Positions 31,801-39,107 of a stretch of DNA of 64,000 nt are shown here, piece by piece. This DNA is from Bolinopsis microptera (lineage: Eukaryota > Ctenophora > Tentaculata > Lobata > Bolinopsidae). The first letter of the stretch is position 1; each line of letters starts with the position of its first letter. A program made the translations under genes and the position numbers. Location: positions 11,044,901 through 11,108,900 of the forward strand of contig NC_087082.1 in the NCBI RefSeq assembly GCF_026151205.1. The letters run 5' to 3'. The notes beneath the pieces are model-generated. The model was not told the origin of the DNA, searched no databases, and worked only from the letters and a program-made list of their open reading frames with translations.

Positions 31801-33389
31801 TCTCGAAGGATGTCGGAGTACCAATGAATGCGAAGCTCACCGATTTTGGTGTTTCTGGGCTGACAACGGATGAAGGTCTATTGAGTTACGAGGGAACGGT
31901 CGGTTACATGGCTCCCAACATAACTGGCAAGCAACGTTACGACAGCAGTGTCGATGTCTTCTCTTTCGGAATTCTAATTAGAGAAATTCTAACCGGCAAG
32001 AGAGTTCTGAGTGAGCTTTGTTTCCCAAACCAGGTGGCGGGTGCTTTTCAGCTTGGTAAAGCTGCACTGGAGAAAGAGTTAGGCTGGCACGACATGACCC
32101 ACCTGCTGAACCAATGTGTTAATCCAAACCCAGAGTATAGACCCAGCGCTCTCCTTATCACTGATCTTCTCAGTAGAGCGGACATGCTGTGTTTACGTGG
32201 TGTTTACGACCCATTTAACAAAGTACCAGTCAGTCTAAAAGAGTATTGTGTTATCAATAAGAGTGATTATGAGACGGAGTTGTGGGTCAAGACCAGATCT
32301 ACACAGAAAACAGATCATCTTAGTGGACTTGCGGTTATTTCCCTGACTGAGCTCAACATTGTTCAGAAATCTATGATACCTATCAATGATGTCATCTGCT
32401 TTACGAGTTACCTCAAAAACACTGTTTTTGTTGGATGTTCCGCAGGCACAATCGCGGTTATCAACGCACAAACGTACCGGATAGAATACAAAGCGGAGAT
32501 AAAAAGTAAGGGTAACAACCAGTCGACGTTTGCTTTGAACATACTGTCAATGATCTGCATGGAGGAGCTAGACCCTTCTTACCTTGTCATTGGACTTGGT
32601 AACGGACAGATCTACATTTACTCAGACGCTGATATCGAGAAGAAGTTTACTTCTCACCAGAAAGTCATAACAGTGGACAAGACCAAGCCTATCACAAAAC
32701 TAGCGCACTGCAAGGAGAACTTGTTTGTTGCCGCGCATCAAGTAATCCACGTGTACGAAGTAGAACACTTCAAGAAAATTTACACATTTGATCTGAACTT
32801 GCACCAGCAGGGCCTCTACCAAAACCACATAACCAAGCTATGTGTAATGAACCATTCGATCTGGGTGGCATTGCACAACGCTAGCACCGTGTACGTGTGC
32901 AAGTTTAAAAAGAACCCCAGCGGTCACATCAGCAGTATGGAAATGGATGAGAGGAAGACTTTAAATCTTCCCGCCATGTTGCCCTCACTACGCTCCGTTC
33001 CTCGTGACATACCTGGACCTTCCTTCAACCTCTACGACTCTGACTTGTTTCAGGAGTTCAGCCCACTAGACATCAGGATCACGTGCATGGTGCAGTGTGA
33101 CAGGAGTGTTCTCCTGGGACTGGGTAACGGAATGTTGCTCCAACTTGACTCTAACACCTTCAAGATCAGGTTCCTGGCTCGTCGTCACCACTCACCAGTG
33201 AGAGTTGTGGTGCCCTACCCAGTTAGAGGTGAGGAGATGCTGGTTGCTAGCTTCGGGGAGGATGTTGTGGACATTAGGGGAAACATTATCCCTCATTCCA
33301 TTGCTTGTACCTGGGGTGTGGGGGATGAGACTGAAAGTCTGAGTCGCTATCTGGACGCGAGAAGGTCAATGGTTCAACCTCTTGATTAA
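4619..33389 (+). CDS. LRRK: LRRK-family Roco kinase (ARM-ANK-LRR-Roc-COR-kinase-WD40), 34 exons
   Basis: Exons joined in phase: 4619-4748, 4905-5035, 5387-5569, 5710-5834, 6017-6152, 6409-6505, 6720-6826, 7029-7175, 7367-7471, 7707-7814, 8008-8102, 8255-8403, 15430-15514, 16391-16501, 17220-17388, 21642-21825, 22339-22541, 22719-22917, 23070-23253, 23399-23581, 23701-23866, 27543-27640, 27993-28126, 28231-28346, 28494-28599, 28851-29078, 29221-29285, 29441-29578, 29713-29855, 29970-30016, 30154-30250, 30354-30506, 30681-30789, 31017-33389. The total is 6804 nt, about 2267 residues, against 2527 for human LRRK2. A large cytosolic GTPase/Ser-Thr kinase; vertebrate LRRKs phosphorylate Rab GTPases at membranes. 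The start ATG at 4619 is the first in-frame Met, but 4642 is preceded by a good acceptor, so upstream exons are possible. The 7 kb gap between exons 12 and 13 holds other genes, so a split into two genes cannot be fully excluded, although phases and domain order match LRRK2. Confidence 0.85.
7707..8403 (+). other. LRRK: LRRK ankyrin-like exons 10-12
   Basis: Exon 11 encodes SVQIILEMNANVNVPYNGKY followed by PLIAAVES, a recognisable ankyrin repeat (LL..GA.VN.......PL..A). Exons 10 and 12 have similar helix pairs but weaker signatures. The position after the ARM block matches LRRK2. Confidence 0.7.
9267..11075 (-). CDS. Single-pass membrane protein with three-finger (Ly6/uPAR or activin-receptor-type) ectodomain
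   Basis: Six exons on the minus strand: 11031-11075, 10766-10869, 10248-10370, 10001-10127, 9596-9714, 9267-9447. They total 699 nt, 232 residues, and all phases agree. Exon 1 is a signal peptide (MNAFVCLLLLSVLKK). Exons 2-4 carry a ten-cysteine ectodomain starting LKCYTC and ending VLFCDDQPLCN, the classic three-finger pattern. A Pro/Thr-rich stalk follows, then a transmembrane helix (residues about 140-165, PLVIGGSAGGIVVLLLFVAV) and a cytosolic tail of about 65 residues rich in Glu and Lys without a kinase domain. Most Ly6 proteins are GPI-anchored; a transmembrane form with a short tail recalls BAMBI-type pseudoreceptors of the TGF-beta pathway, which is only an inference. It is nested antisense in LRRK intron 12. 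Confidence 0.8.
9722..9830. repeat. 11-bp minisatellite next to an acceptor
   Basis: About nine copies of catggttttaa (plus strand) in the intron of the three-finger gene, directly upstream, in that gene's sense, of the acceptor at 9715. Confidence 0.9.
10395..10735. repeat. 8-bp minisatellite of GTGAGT (donor-like) units filling an intron
   Basis: About 40 copies of gactcact on the plus strand. In the sense of the three-finger gene (minus) this reads (CAGTGAGT)n, a tandem array of the 5' splice-site core GTGAGT. The array occupies most of the 395-bp intron between exons 2 and 3, beginning about 30 nt downstream of the real donor (CA|GTAAGT at 10765). Confidence 0.9.
11554..13190 (+). mobile_element. 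FLYWCH/MULE-type DNA transposon copy A (defective)
   Basis: The left end starts gattgggcgacatctgtccg and contains several copies of the subterminal motif cgacatctgtccga in both orientations. The same motif closes the element near 13070-13190. Inside is a broken transposase gene (11888-12852). The arrangement fits Mutator-like elements that carry a FLYWCH zinc finger. No target-site duplication could be assigned because copy B abuts it. Confidence 0.85.
11888..12852 (+). pseudogene. MULE transposase with FLYWCH finger, frameshifted
   Basis: The ATG at 11888 opens a FLYWCH finger (LQFIPGRKQG, GFRYVFDKR, SYWKC). A one-base loss near 12008 shifts the frame, and the finger continues in another frame as FRKGCRAR. 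That frame then carries a MULE transposase domain: LFTVHGLF, a QSILMDYELAIHNAV segment with the acidic residue and a C-x2-H (CNFHYKKAL). A downstream IAEGWHHGFHSML segment follows, ending in a stop at 12852. Compared with copy B about 300-350 nt between finger and transposase, including the first catalytic region, are missing. It cannot encode an active transposase. Confidence 0.85.
13192..14488 (-). mobile_element. FLYWCH/MULE-type transposon copy B, inverted and internally deleted
   Basis: It is the reverse complement of copy A: its right end (14488) reads gattgggcgacatctgtccg on the minus strand and its left end pairs with 13073-13135. The copies meet tail to tail at about 13191 and make a palindrome of nearly 3 kb. 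Copy B keeps the finger and linker that copy A lost but lacks most of the transposase that copy A kept. Confidence 0.85.
13480..14163 (-). pseudogene. FLYWCH-transposase remnant of copy B
   Basis: The minus-strand frame 14163-13735 encodes a complete FLYWCH finger (GFRYVFDKR, SYWKCSEFRKGCRARI, later H-T-H). A frameshift follows at about 13780, then a MULE-like stretch (ILSTDNEPMMLWDSGWDERT) that ends in a stop. Then comes a short piece matching copy A (LFYGLLPGKTTTLYRNLF region). From there the sequence jumps straight to the 3' end of the gene, deleting about 600 bp. Confidence 0.8.
14489..14735 (+). repeat. Third, direct copy of the MULE 3' end
   Basis: About 245 bp almost identical to 12950-13193, in the same orientation as copy A, with only a few mismatches. 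It includes the donor-like end cttacttggttattcga. It shows that copy B lies between two copies of the same end, as after insertion into, or unequal exchange within, an older element. Confidence 0.9.
15501..16041 (+). repeat. 34-bp minisatellite made from the exon 13 end and its splice donor
   Basis: Sixteen donors spaced exactly 34 bp, from 15515 to 16025. Each unit is gtaagtgtgttgttctagag + cttaatcacgtaca; the last 14 bases equal the last 14 coding bases of exon 13 (15501-15514) with few changes (tact for taca, gtaagta for gtaagtg). Confidence 0.95.
16138..16361 (+). repeat. 22-bp minisatellite in LRRK intron 13
   Basis: Ten near-perfect copies of ctcagtaggctgtgcactatta. Each contains actattactcag, which looks like a branch-point plus AG. 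The array ends about 30 nt before the acceptor of exon 14. Confidence 0.95.
16502..17107 (+). repeat. 14-bp minisatellite of splice donors starting at the exon 14 donor
   Basis: About 43 copies of gtaagttctgttgt, alternating with gtgagttctgttgt. The first copy is the exon 14 donor itself (AGCGT|GTAAGT). The array fills most of the 718-bp intron 14. Confidence 0.95.
17389..20257 (+). other. LRRK intron 15, 5' part, no gene seen
   Basis: About 2.9 kb of unique-looking AT-rich sequence with no convincing ORF or exon. It must hold the promoter of the nested GPCR gene at its 3' end. Confidence 0.5.
20258..21283 (+). CDS. Class A (rhodopsin-like) G-protein-coupled receptor, intronless
   Basis: A single exon of 341 residues with seven hydrophobic segments. 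TM1 has GNFLS (Asn1.50), TM2 LTDFLISS (Asp2.50) and TM3 a Cys before WSILWYMAARL (3.25) that can pair with a Cys in extracellular loop 2 (GNCAIL). The DRY position reads VSRTV, so the Asp is replaced by Ser while Arg3.50 is kept. TM6 has IFNVP (Pro6.50) without the usual CW, and TM7 ends NPFLYY (NPxxY). The C-terminal tail is about 30 residues. The N-terminus has an N-glycosylation site (NFS). The ligand is unknown; small-peptide or amine families are possible. The gene is nested in LRRK intron 15 on the same strand, so it needs its own promoter. The absence of introns suggests retroposition or a tandem-expanded receptor family. Confidence 0.92.
   Translation: MYNFSLMGTVTTTDPNFPQPVRSLDIVYGTVYIMGGVLGLLGNFLSHLFFRSKSRDLSSILYQLITLTDFLISSLILPCGVCFLRGRDPGFYSDPVFCKMWSILWYMAARLSVFLVVVLTVSRTVSIIRPLRAVSQKWVIFSIAVYFTYLLLQFTAYLLMKGISVQFSSPRGNCAILIDSDIDMSNVIRLLEASMVIAIWCPVFIVIINSAISTWALCLKKHFLDTRKSRIGQIKLRASMTILMFGLVYLIFNVPLAVYQILQTIDINLLSWDHGNEYFNYFGVFCASGCVILNAAVNPFLYYWRMDRFKEFLLDKDYNPRLSRLITTRLHNRDDRELTEV
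21642..23866 (+). other. LRRK: LRRK leucine-rich-repeat exons 16-21
   Basis: Six exons, residues about 627-999, encode at least a dozen LRRs, for example LNFNHNQLRSIPSTF, VLDLSYNRLTSFPVC, LKTLNFSKNQITSIPEPF and LQTLDMSYNNLITLS. For exon 18 the phase demands the acceptor at 22718 rather than the AG at about 22682, which would bring a stop. Confidence 0.9.
25390..26200 (-). mobile_element. Decayed LINE 3' part with RNase H domain
   Basis: On the minus strand the fragments KFLSDSQAAFKALNS (26180-26130 region), FVPGH-stop-GVYGKELAEEFARD (about 26060-26005), GPEPFLP (about 25970) and GHSPLVYF...EHFSGEAATSQHLLYKC (25650-25510) come in the order of a LINE-encoded RNase H and the following Cys/His region. 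Stops and frameshifts separate them. It is therefore an old, dead insertion in antisense to LRRK. Confidence 0.7.
26684..27130. repeat. About 150-bp tandem repeat, 2.5 to 3 copies
   Basis: Copies start at cctgaaaagtggttactgga at 26684, 26831 and 26983. The first two are near identical through gcccttacgcattagctg; the third degenerates after about 90 bp. No coding capacity was seen. Confidence 0.85.
27543..29078 (+). other. LRRK: LRRK Roc GTPase exons 22-26
   Basis: Residues about 1000-1225. P-loop GLEERGKTSL (GxxxxGKT/S), switch II DFAGQKQFYVTHQCFLSQRG, and G4 motif GTHLD correspond to GNTGSGKTTL, DFAGREEFY and GTHLD of LRRK2. The expected catalytic switch II Arg is Gln here (DFAGQ). Exon 23 starts at 27993, where the acceptor tttcag gives the phase-correct RIKLFVVG. 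Exon 26 needs the weak acceptor at 28850; see findings. Confidence 0.9.
28587..28686 (+). repeat. 50-bp tandem duplication spanning the exon 25 donor
   Basis: Two identical or nearly identical 50-bp copies. Each starts with the last 13 coding bases of exon 25 (ctggatactgcag) and includes the donor gttagaaac and 30 more intronic bases. Confidence 0.95.
29221..31300 (+). other. LRRK: LRRK COR-domain exons 27-33 and start of exon 34
   Basis: Residues about 1226-1590. The segments AITFLHECGVMLHYNS, LYFIQPEWLSDIFGKII, RMPCIPHGFWSRLITRL and FLVEGIENTTVRIET follow the COR order of LRRK2 (HxxGVLLHF, LYFVEPKWL, MPYFPMGFWSRLINRLL). COR mediates dimerisation of Roco proteins. Confidence 0.88.
31017..33389 (+). 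other. LRRK: LRRK exon 34: COR end, protein kinase and WD40-like domain
   Basis: One exon of 790 codons. Kinase motifs: LGEGTQGAV (residues about 1612-1620), VAVKIF with Lys about 1633, ECSILRLLDHPSIVKF (alpha-C Glu), YRDLKPQNIL with Asp about 1730, DFG at about 1753, and GTVGYMAPNI, where the usual APE is APN. Human LRRK2 has DYG; DFG here is the common kinase form. The last 380 residues contain repeated beta-strand blocks (VFVGCSAGTIAVINAQ, LVIGLGNGQIYIYSD, VLLGLGNGMLLQLDS) as in the C-terminal WD40 propeller. The protein ends at a TAA (33387-33389). It is odd that the last third of the gene has no introns while the rest has 33. Confidence 0.93.
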
Positions 33390-34857
33390 TGATTGCTTGA
33401 GCCCTTTTTTATTGATCAGCTTATCAGATTTTTCACGATGAGTTTTATGCGAGCCGCCATGTACAGTTACCGAACAGAATTATCCTTATCGATGGTACGT
33501 ATGCGCTGTTTGAGAGTCAGAATGAAATATTTACACTACATTTACACTATATAGGTTCAAATACAACTTTTATACAAGCAGACATGCCTCAATCATAGAA
33601 ATGACTCGAGAATCCACGATGCATGCCAATTAAATGGCTTGATGAATCTTATTCATTCTGCCGACATAGCTTTTTAATACATTTTTAAGAGTCTTCGTGA
33701 GAATAATTATGCTACTTTCTTTATTAAATCCAGTTACAGAATGAATATGATATAAATGTATGCAATATGCATTCAATTTATCTTTTTCAAGTGACAAGTA
33801 AGTCTGCAGAAGCCACGAAAACTATAATGAATTTTTAATTAGTTATGTATAAACCCACCAAAAAGGAAGACTAATAGTAATTAGGTCACCAATTTTTATC
33901 GAACACTTCGGATAGATTTATTCTGAGGTTTTTTATCGTACAATGTTATGTCTTATTCGTAAGTTTTAAGAAAAAAGGTTGTGTAAATGTTATCAAGTGA
34001 TTGGATGAGTTTTGTATTAATATCATTATGAGACGTGAGTCGTGATTTATGACTGCAATAATTCTTATGCGCTCAGTGTTTATCATCAATTAGTTTATAG
34101 CATCGTGTTATGTGTTATGCTTTAAATTTTTTCTAATAGTAATACAGACTAATTTTATCAGATGTTTTTCAATCCAGACCCATAAATATGATTCATAAAT
34201 GATGAGATGAGAATGGAGGTGGGTGCATGTACGAGAAGCCGTACTTTATAAGACACCTTTTTAATTTTTATAGTGATACTTCAATTTGTACTGTAAGTCA
34301 TATTTTTTTGCAATGCTGACAACTTTGACATTTGAACTGATAGATATGAATTTTCAATTGATCAGTGATGCTAATAATAATATAAGGAGGTTTTACTTTT
34401 ACAATCACTAAATTTAAAGTCAGACATAGGGCGAAGCCAACGATGAAATTTGGTCATTCTCTTGCAATTGCATCTTGGTTTGATTCACGGTGTCAATCCT
34501 TCGCATCTCGCCGATCTGCATACGTGAACGTCTGTGGTTGCAAGAAAATGCGCGGCCCAGTAGTGCATCGCGCTACAACATTTTGGTGTTATTAATATTG
34601 TGTTCATGGTGTTATCAATATCATTAATCTGAAAGGGATGATTCAAAAGTGATATGAATCGGTACAGAGGAAATAGCACGCAAGGTTTAAAAACCCTGCC
34701 TAGATGACAGCCCGGCGCGCTACTTTATACTTCGCATTGACAATTGACGGATACTCGTCCAAATTTCTTGGAGTTCGACATCCGAAGTAGCGCTCGTCTT
34801 TTCCTCGAACTATTGCGACACGAGATAAAATCTTGCGAAGTAGCGTCCATAGTTAAT
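33390..34857. other. Intergenic after LRRK
   Basis: AT-rich, with the LRRK 3' UTR presumably at its start. No gene is seen. From about 34500 it carries cgcggcccagtagtgcatcgc-type fragments of the repeat family that fills the next 3.5 kb. Confidence 0.5.
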
Positions 34858-35258
34858 ACATTGTAGGTTTATAACCTCCCAAGACAGCAGACGCGCGCTG
34901 AGTTGGACCCGTCGACGGTCTTTGCCTCTTTGGTTCACATAGCCATGTGTATACGCGTACTGCGTGACGCGCTTGTTTCACAAGTTGAATATATATATAT
35001 CTTTGCCGCCTCCGGCGGTCGCGCGCTACTGCAAGCGAGAGGGCTTTGGTTAGAGCAACCTCTTTGGATCAAATATTTTACTAGTTTAATTAAAGGGTAA
35101 AACTCGTAAATATTTGTTTCAACAACTAAACTCGACACGCATTTTGGTAGGTCCGGTTATAAACCAAAAACATACAAGGCCGCGCGCTATGAGCTGGGCA
35201 GAAGGATTGACATCGTCAATCTGCACTGCTTATGATTAAGGCCAGGATATCAATTGTA

Positions 35259-36000
35259 TCACGTTGTGACACCCACGGCACACGGCCGGTCGTTTCACTA
35301 GGTGACGATACAGGGGGAGCCGCGCACTTCGTGCGCGGCGGGTCATACAACGTATGACAAGGTATCAACTTTTTTGTTTGCTCTGACCAAAATCCTTTTA
35401 CTGGGCGCGGCGGGCGGCGGCGCGCGGCGCTCGCTGCTCAGTCTATCATTCCGACGTAGCTTCTATCGTGTTTTAATTTGTGAACACTATCTCAATCTGC
35501 TATCAGCCTATAGGCGGTAATGAAATTATTTAATTTACGATGTCAATTCATCGCAGTTCGGCGCAGCACAGTAGCGCTTACTGGGCCGCGTTCAGCCTGT
35601 CATTCCGCCTAATCTCTATTTGTTTATGAACATAATAGCCTGAGGTCCCCAGGTAAAGTAGCGCATTCCGCCGATCTAGCCTCATTGAGTGTGCGGCGCG
35701 GCACAGTAACGCATTGCGCTACAATGAAATTATTTACTTACATAAGCAATTTACTGGGCCGCGCTCAGCCTGTCATTCCGAACATAATAGCCTGAGGTCC
35801 CCAGGTAAAAGCAATAAGCACATTAAATATATGGTTAGGTAACAATTTTGTATAATACCCTGTTGTAGCGCGATGCACTACATGACAGGGCCTCTTGTAT
35901 CACGTTGTGACACCCACGGTCGTTTCACTAAATGGACCCCTTTCTGACGATACAGGGGGAGCCGCGCACTTCGTGCGCGGCGGGTCATACAACGTATGAC
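35259..36000. repeat. Two copies of a triple-palindrome block
   Basis: Each copy has three palindromes with 3-nt loops: tcac-gtt-gtga (35259-35269; 35900-35910), gccgcgcac-ttc-gtgcgcggc (35319-35339; 35961-35981) and gtcatac-aac-gtatgac (35342-35358; 35984-36000). About 55 bp around the last two palindromes is identical in both copies. Confidence 0.85.
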
Positions 36001-37350
36001 AAGTGGCCTCGCCGAGCTGGGAAGGATTGACATCGTGAATCAAATTACCCTGTTAAAAGCAAAATGTCATATATTATTTGTAACTTCAGGTATAAACATA
36101 CTTGGGGACCCCGGCCAGCAGCCAACGCTATAATGTTTATAAACATATAAAATAAAGATTTGGCGGAATTTGACAGTGTACAGGTTGACCATTGTTAATA
36201 GTCTGGCCCTTCTATTTCGAGAAGGAAGCGGCGCGCGCTACTTCGAAGAAATTTAGACGAGTAACATCCGTCAATGTACAGGCTGAGCGCCGCCCAGACT
36301 TTACTACTAGTGTAATGTGCTTGCGAGGAAAACTTAAACGTGCGCTATTAGCCAATCAGCATAACCACGCCCTGCTTGATTGGACCGTAAAAGATTTTGA
36401 CTGCACAAATGTTATTTTCCAAACATTATAACTGGCTGGTCACACACATTTCAATTAAATTCCCTTAGGCTACTGTTTTCCAAGTTTTGTCATGTGATCG
36501 ACGGATGTTACTCTTCTAAATTTCTTCGAAGTAGCGCGCGCCGCTTTCTTCTCGAAATGTGCTACGAAGAAGTGCGCGCCGGGCCAGACCATTAACAATG
36601 GTCAAGTCCTGTGAGTAAAGAATGTGTGAGAAAGTATTAATAAAATAAATGTATATTTTTTGAATTTTCTAAATCTAATCTGAGAATGAAGTATAAAGAC
36701 ATTTTTAATTAGCACTGTATAGTTTAAGATATTTATAGCTTATTATAACCATTGATACAAAGGCCATAATCTTTCGCCAGCCCTTTAATACCCACCTTGA
36801 AGCTACATTTTATATCCTTGAAAGTTACACAATATAAACTAAAGCATGTTTTAGTGTAGACTTTTTGTCACAACAAGACTGAAACCTATAGTAACAACTA
36901 TAAACAGAACCCCTAATGTCTATTAACAAATTTCTTTTAGTCCTAATATGAGCCTTGTCTCTAAAAACCTAACTGAACTAGCGTTTCGGTGTGTGCAAAA
37001 GCTTTCAGGCACGCGCATTCCTTGCCCCGTTAGTTACCTGTCCTTCCAAAACCAAACTAGCAGTCAAGGACAAAAAGTCAAACACCAAATGGGCATTATA
37101 TTTTATGAATTGTTTTACATCTTTTTATTCTGTAAAATGTGCTAAAATTAAATTTCTTGTTTCATAGAAATTTTTTGTTTCATTGAATAACCTTAAATAA
37201 CAATCAAAGTGCCTCAAAATTCATTTAATACAATGCTTTCAGTATAAATATTTTGTTTTTTAGAACGTTGTCACGTCGCGTATTACTGAGCGGCGCTCAG
37301 CCTCTCATTCCGCCGAATCTTTATTTATGAACATAATAGCCTGGGGTCAC
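35590..37350. repeat. Dispersed repeat family (cagcctgtcattccg / aacataatagcctgaggtccccagg)
   Basis: The modules gcgctcagcctgtcattccg and aacataatagcctgaggtcc recur at about 35600-35665, 35758-35812 and 37290-37350 with small changes and varying spacing. They are non-coding fragments of the same repeat family as the surrounding region. Confidence 0.75.
36185..36605. mobile_element. MITE-like element with about 90-bp terminal inverted repeats
   Basis: Starts ttgaccattgttaatagtct and ends with its inverse (agaccattaacaatggtcaa). The inverted arms also share gcggcgcgcgctacttcgaa and aaatttagacgagtaacatc. The right arm has an insertion of about 25 bp. The 421-bp element has no coding capacity. 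No clear target-site duplication. Confidence 0.8.
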
Positions 37351-38269
37351 CAGGTAAGTCGCGTACTTCATCGTATTTGGTATCGCGCACTATCAATGAT
37401 CAAGATGCCTTTGAATTAAAATGTAGTTTAAACGTTTAGTTAACAGATGGTACTCGTACATCGTACACTATTTATTTAAAATATTGATTGACGATGTCAA
37501 TCATTTGCACATGCAGCTCGGCGTGGCCCAGTTAAGTGGTGCATCTCGATCTCGGTGATCTAACAAAGTGGTTGCAAAAAGCATTATTGAATGCATAGCG
37601 CAGCCCAGTAGTGTATAGCGCTACAACATCAAACATAAAATGTAAAATATTGTAGAATGTCGAGGCAACTCACCGCGCGTCTTAGTACAGTAGGTTATAA
37701 ACTTATAATTTAAGCGTAACATCTAAAAAGTTAAACAATTTTATTTATAACTATGCACTACTCTCAACTTTTAAAATGTAGATTCAAGCCCTTCAAGATT
37801 TTAAAAATTTAAAAAACATGTAGAAAATGCTTTTAATGTAAATTTTATGGTCGCAATACAAATTCGTTGTAGGCTGTAGCATACACTATCCAGATTTTGT
37901 ATCAAACACAATTTTGTGAACGGAAGTTGCTAGGAAATAGTTAATTGTATTTTTCTTACGGCTTTGTTTCCTAAATGGGCATAATTGGCCCTTTTTCTCC
38001 AAAAGGAACATAATGTAGTGAGACTGACAAGACAATTTTACGATCTTAAGAGAACTTTGTCTCTTGCTGAACGGGTGATACTCGTAAAATATCTGTTTCA
38101 TATATTGGACCGTCGACGAGTCCAACTCGGCGCGCGTCCTGGTAGGTTGTAAACCTACAATCTCTTGCTAGATTTTCCTTTCTTTGATTGTTGAGGATGT
38201 GTATGCAGAACATGCTTCTACATGGTTTAATTACTACTTCAACCTGAATATCACACAAATATGATACCA

Positions 38270-38365
38270 CTTAATTATGATACCACCTAATTATGAAACC
38301 ACCTAATTATGATACCACCTAATTATGATACCAATTATGATACCAATTATGATACCACCTAATTA
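38270..38365. repeat. Short tandem repeat taattatgataccacc
   Basis: About six copies, some truncated to attatgatacca, in intergenic DNA. Confidence 0.85.
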
Positions 38366-39107
38366 AATGCAGGATGAGATTTTATTACCTTTAAGAGTCT
38401 CAAAGCAATACTGTAGTCATTCTATGGACTGATGCCCCATTTTGGGTGGCGAGTATTTTTTGAAACGTTGGAATTTTTGAAACTTATCAAACCAGAAAAT
38501 CGCTGGCTCAGTCTTGGAGTGGATGGGGTGAGGTGTTACGAGGATTAGACAATGCGATTGTTTCGTTTTATTAGATATAGTCAAACCTCCACTTACCATG
38601 GCTTAGTTCACCAGTTCAAATTGTATTTGCATACGCTATAAGTAGTAGTTTGAACCTTAATTGACCAAGCCGTTTTAATGCCTGGTCAATGGAATTTTGA
38701 TTGAACACTGTTAAAATTGGCGATAAAGCTCATAATTGATTTAACATGATTTTTAAGATGGAATGATATGAGATTGTATGGAGACTGACAAAGTATTCGA
38801 CCATGTGATCAAGGATCATAACTTGAACTCATGCAATATTGAAGAAGGTTTGCTTTATTAATTCGTTTCCCTAATATTTTCTTCTATGCAGAATTTTGGC
38901 AATATTTTGTCGTGTATGTGCTGTGAATTTGATGGAGTAATGCACAGATTTGTGATAACAACGTTTATATTGTGAATTGGTTGAAAAAAATGGTAAGTTT
39001 GGTATTGTAAAAATGTTGATATCTTTTTATCATTTACTTATTTTATGTTATCTATAGTTTTTACCGCTTAACTGTTAAATTTGTCTTATAGTTATCTTAC
39101 TTTTCAG

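Larger units (their letters stand above)
34858..38162. mobile_element. Possible 3.3-kb TIR-bounded repeat region
   Basis: The left end attgtaggtttataacc...gcgcgctgagttggacccgt (34858-34918) matches, in inverted orientation, the right end ggaccgtcgacgagtccaac...gtaaacctacaat (38108-38162) over about 55-60 bp. Inside are further partial copies of the same end (about 35110-35165 and 37670-37705), a smaller TIR element and repeated hairpins, but no transposase ORF. It may be a nested cluster of non-autonomous DNA elements rather than one element. Confidence 0.45.

Noticed and set aside
34903-35520. Small ORFs in the GC-rich repeat region
   Set aside because: They fall over repeat modules and palindromes, have no domain and are not kept between the repeat copies.
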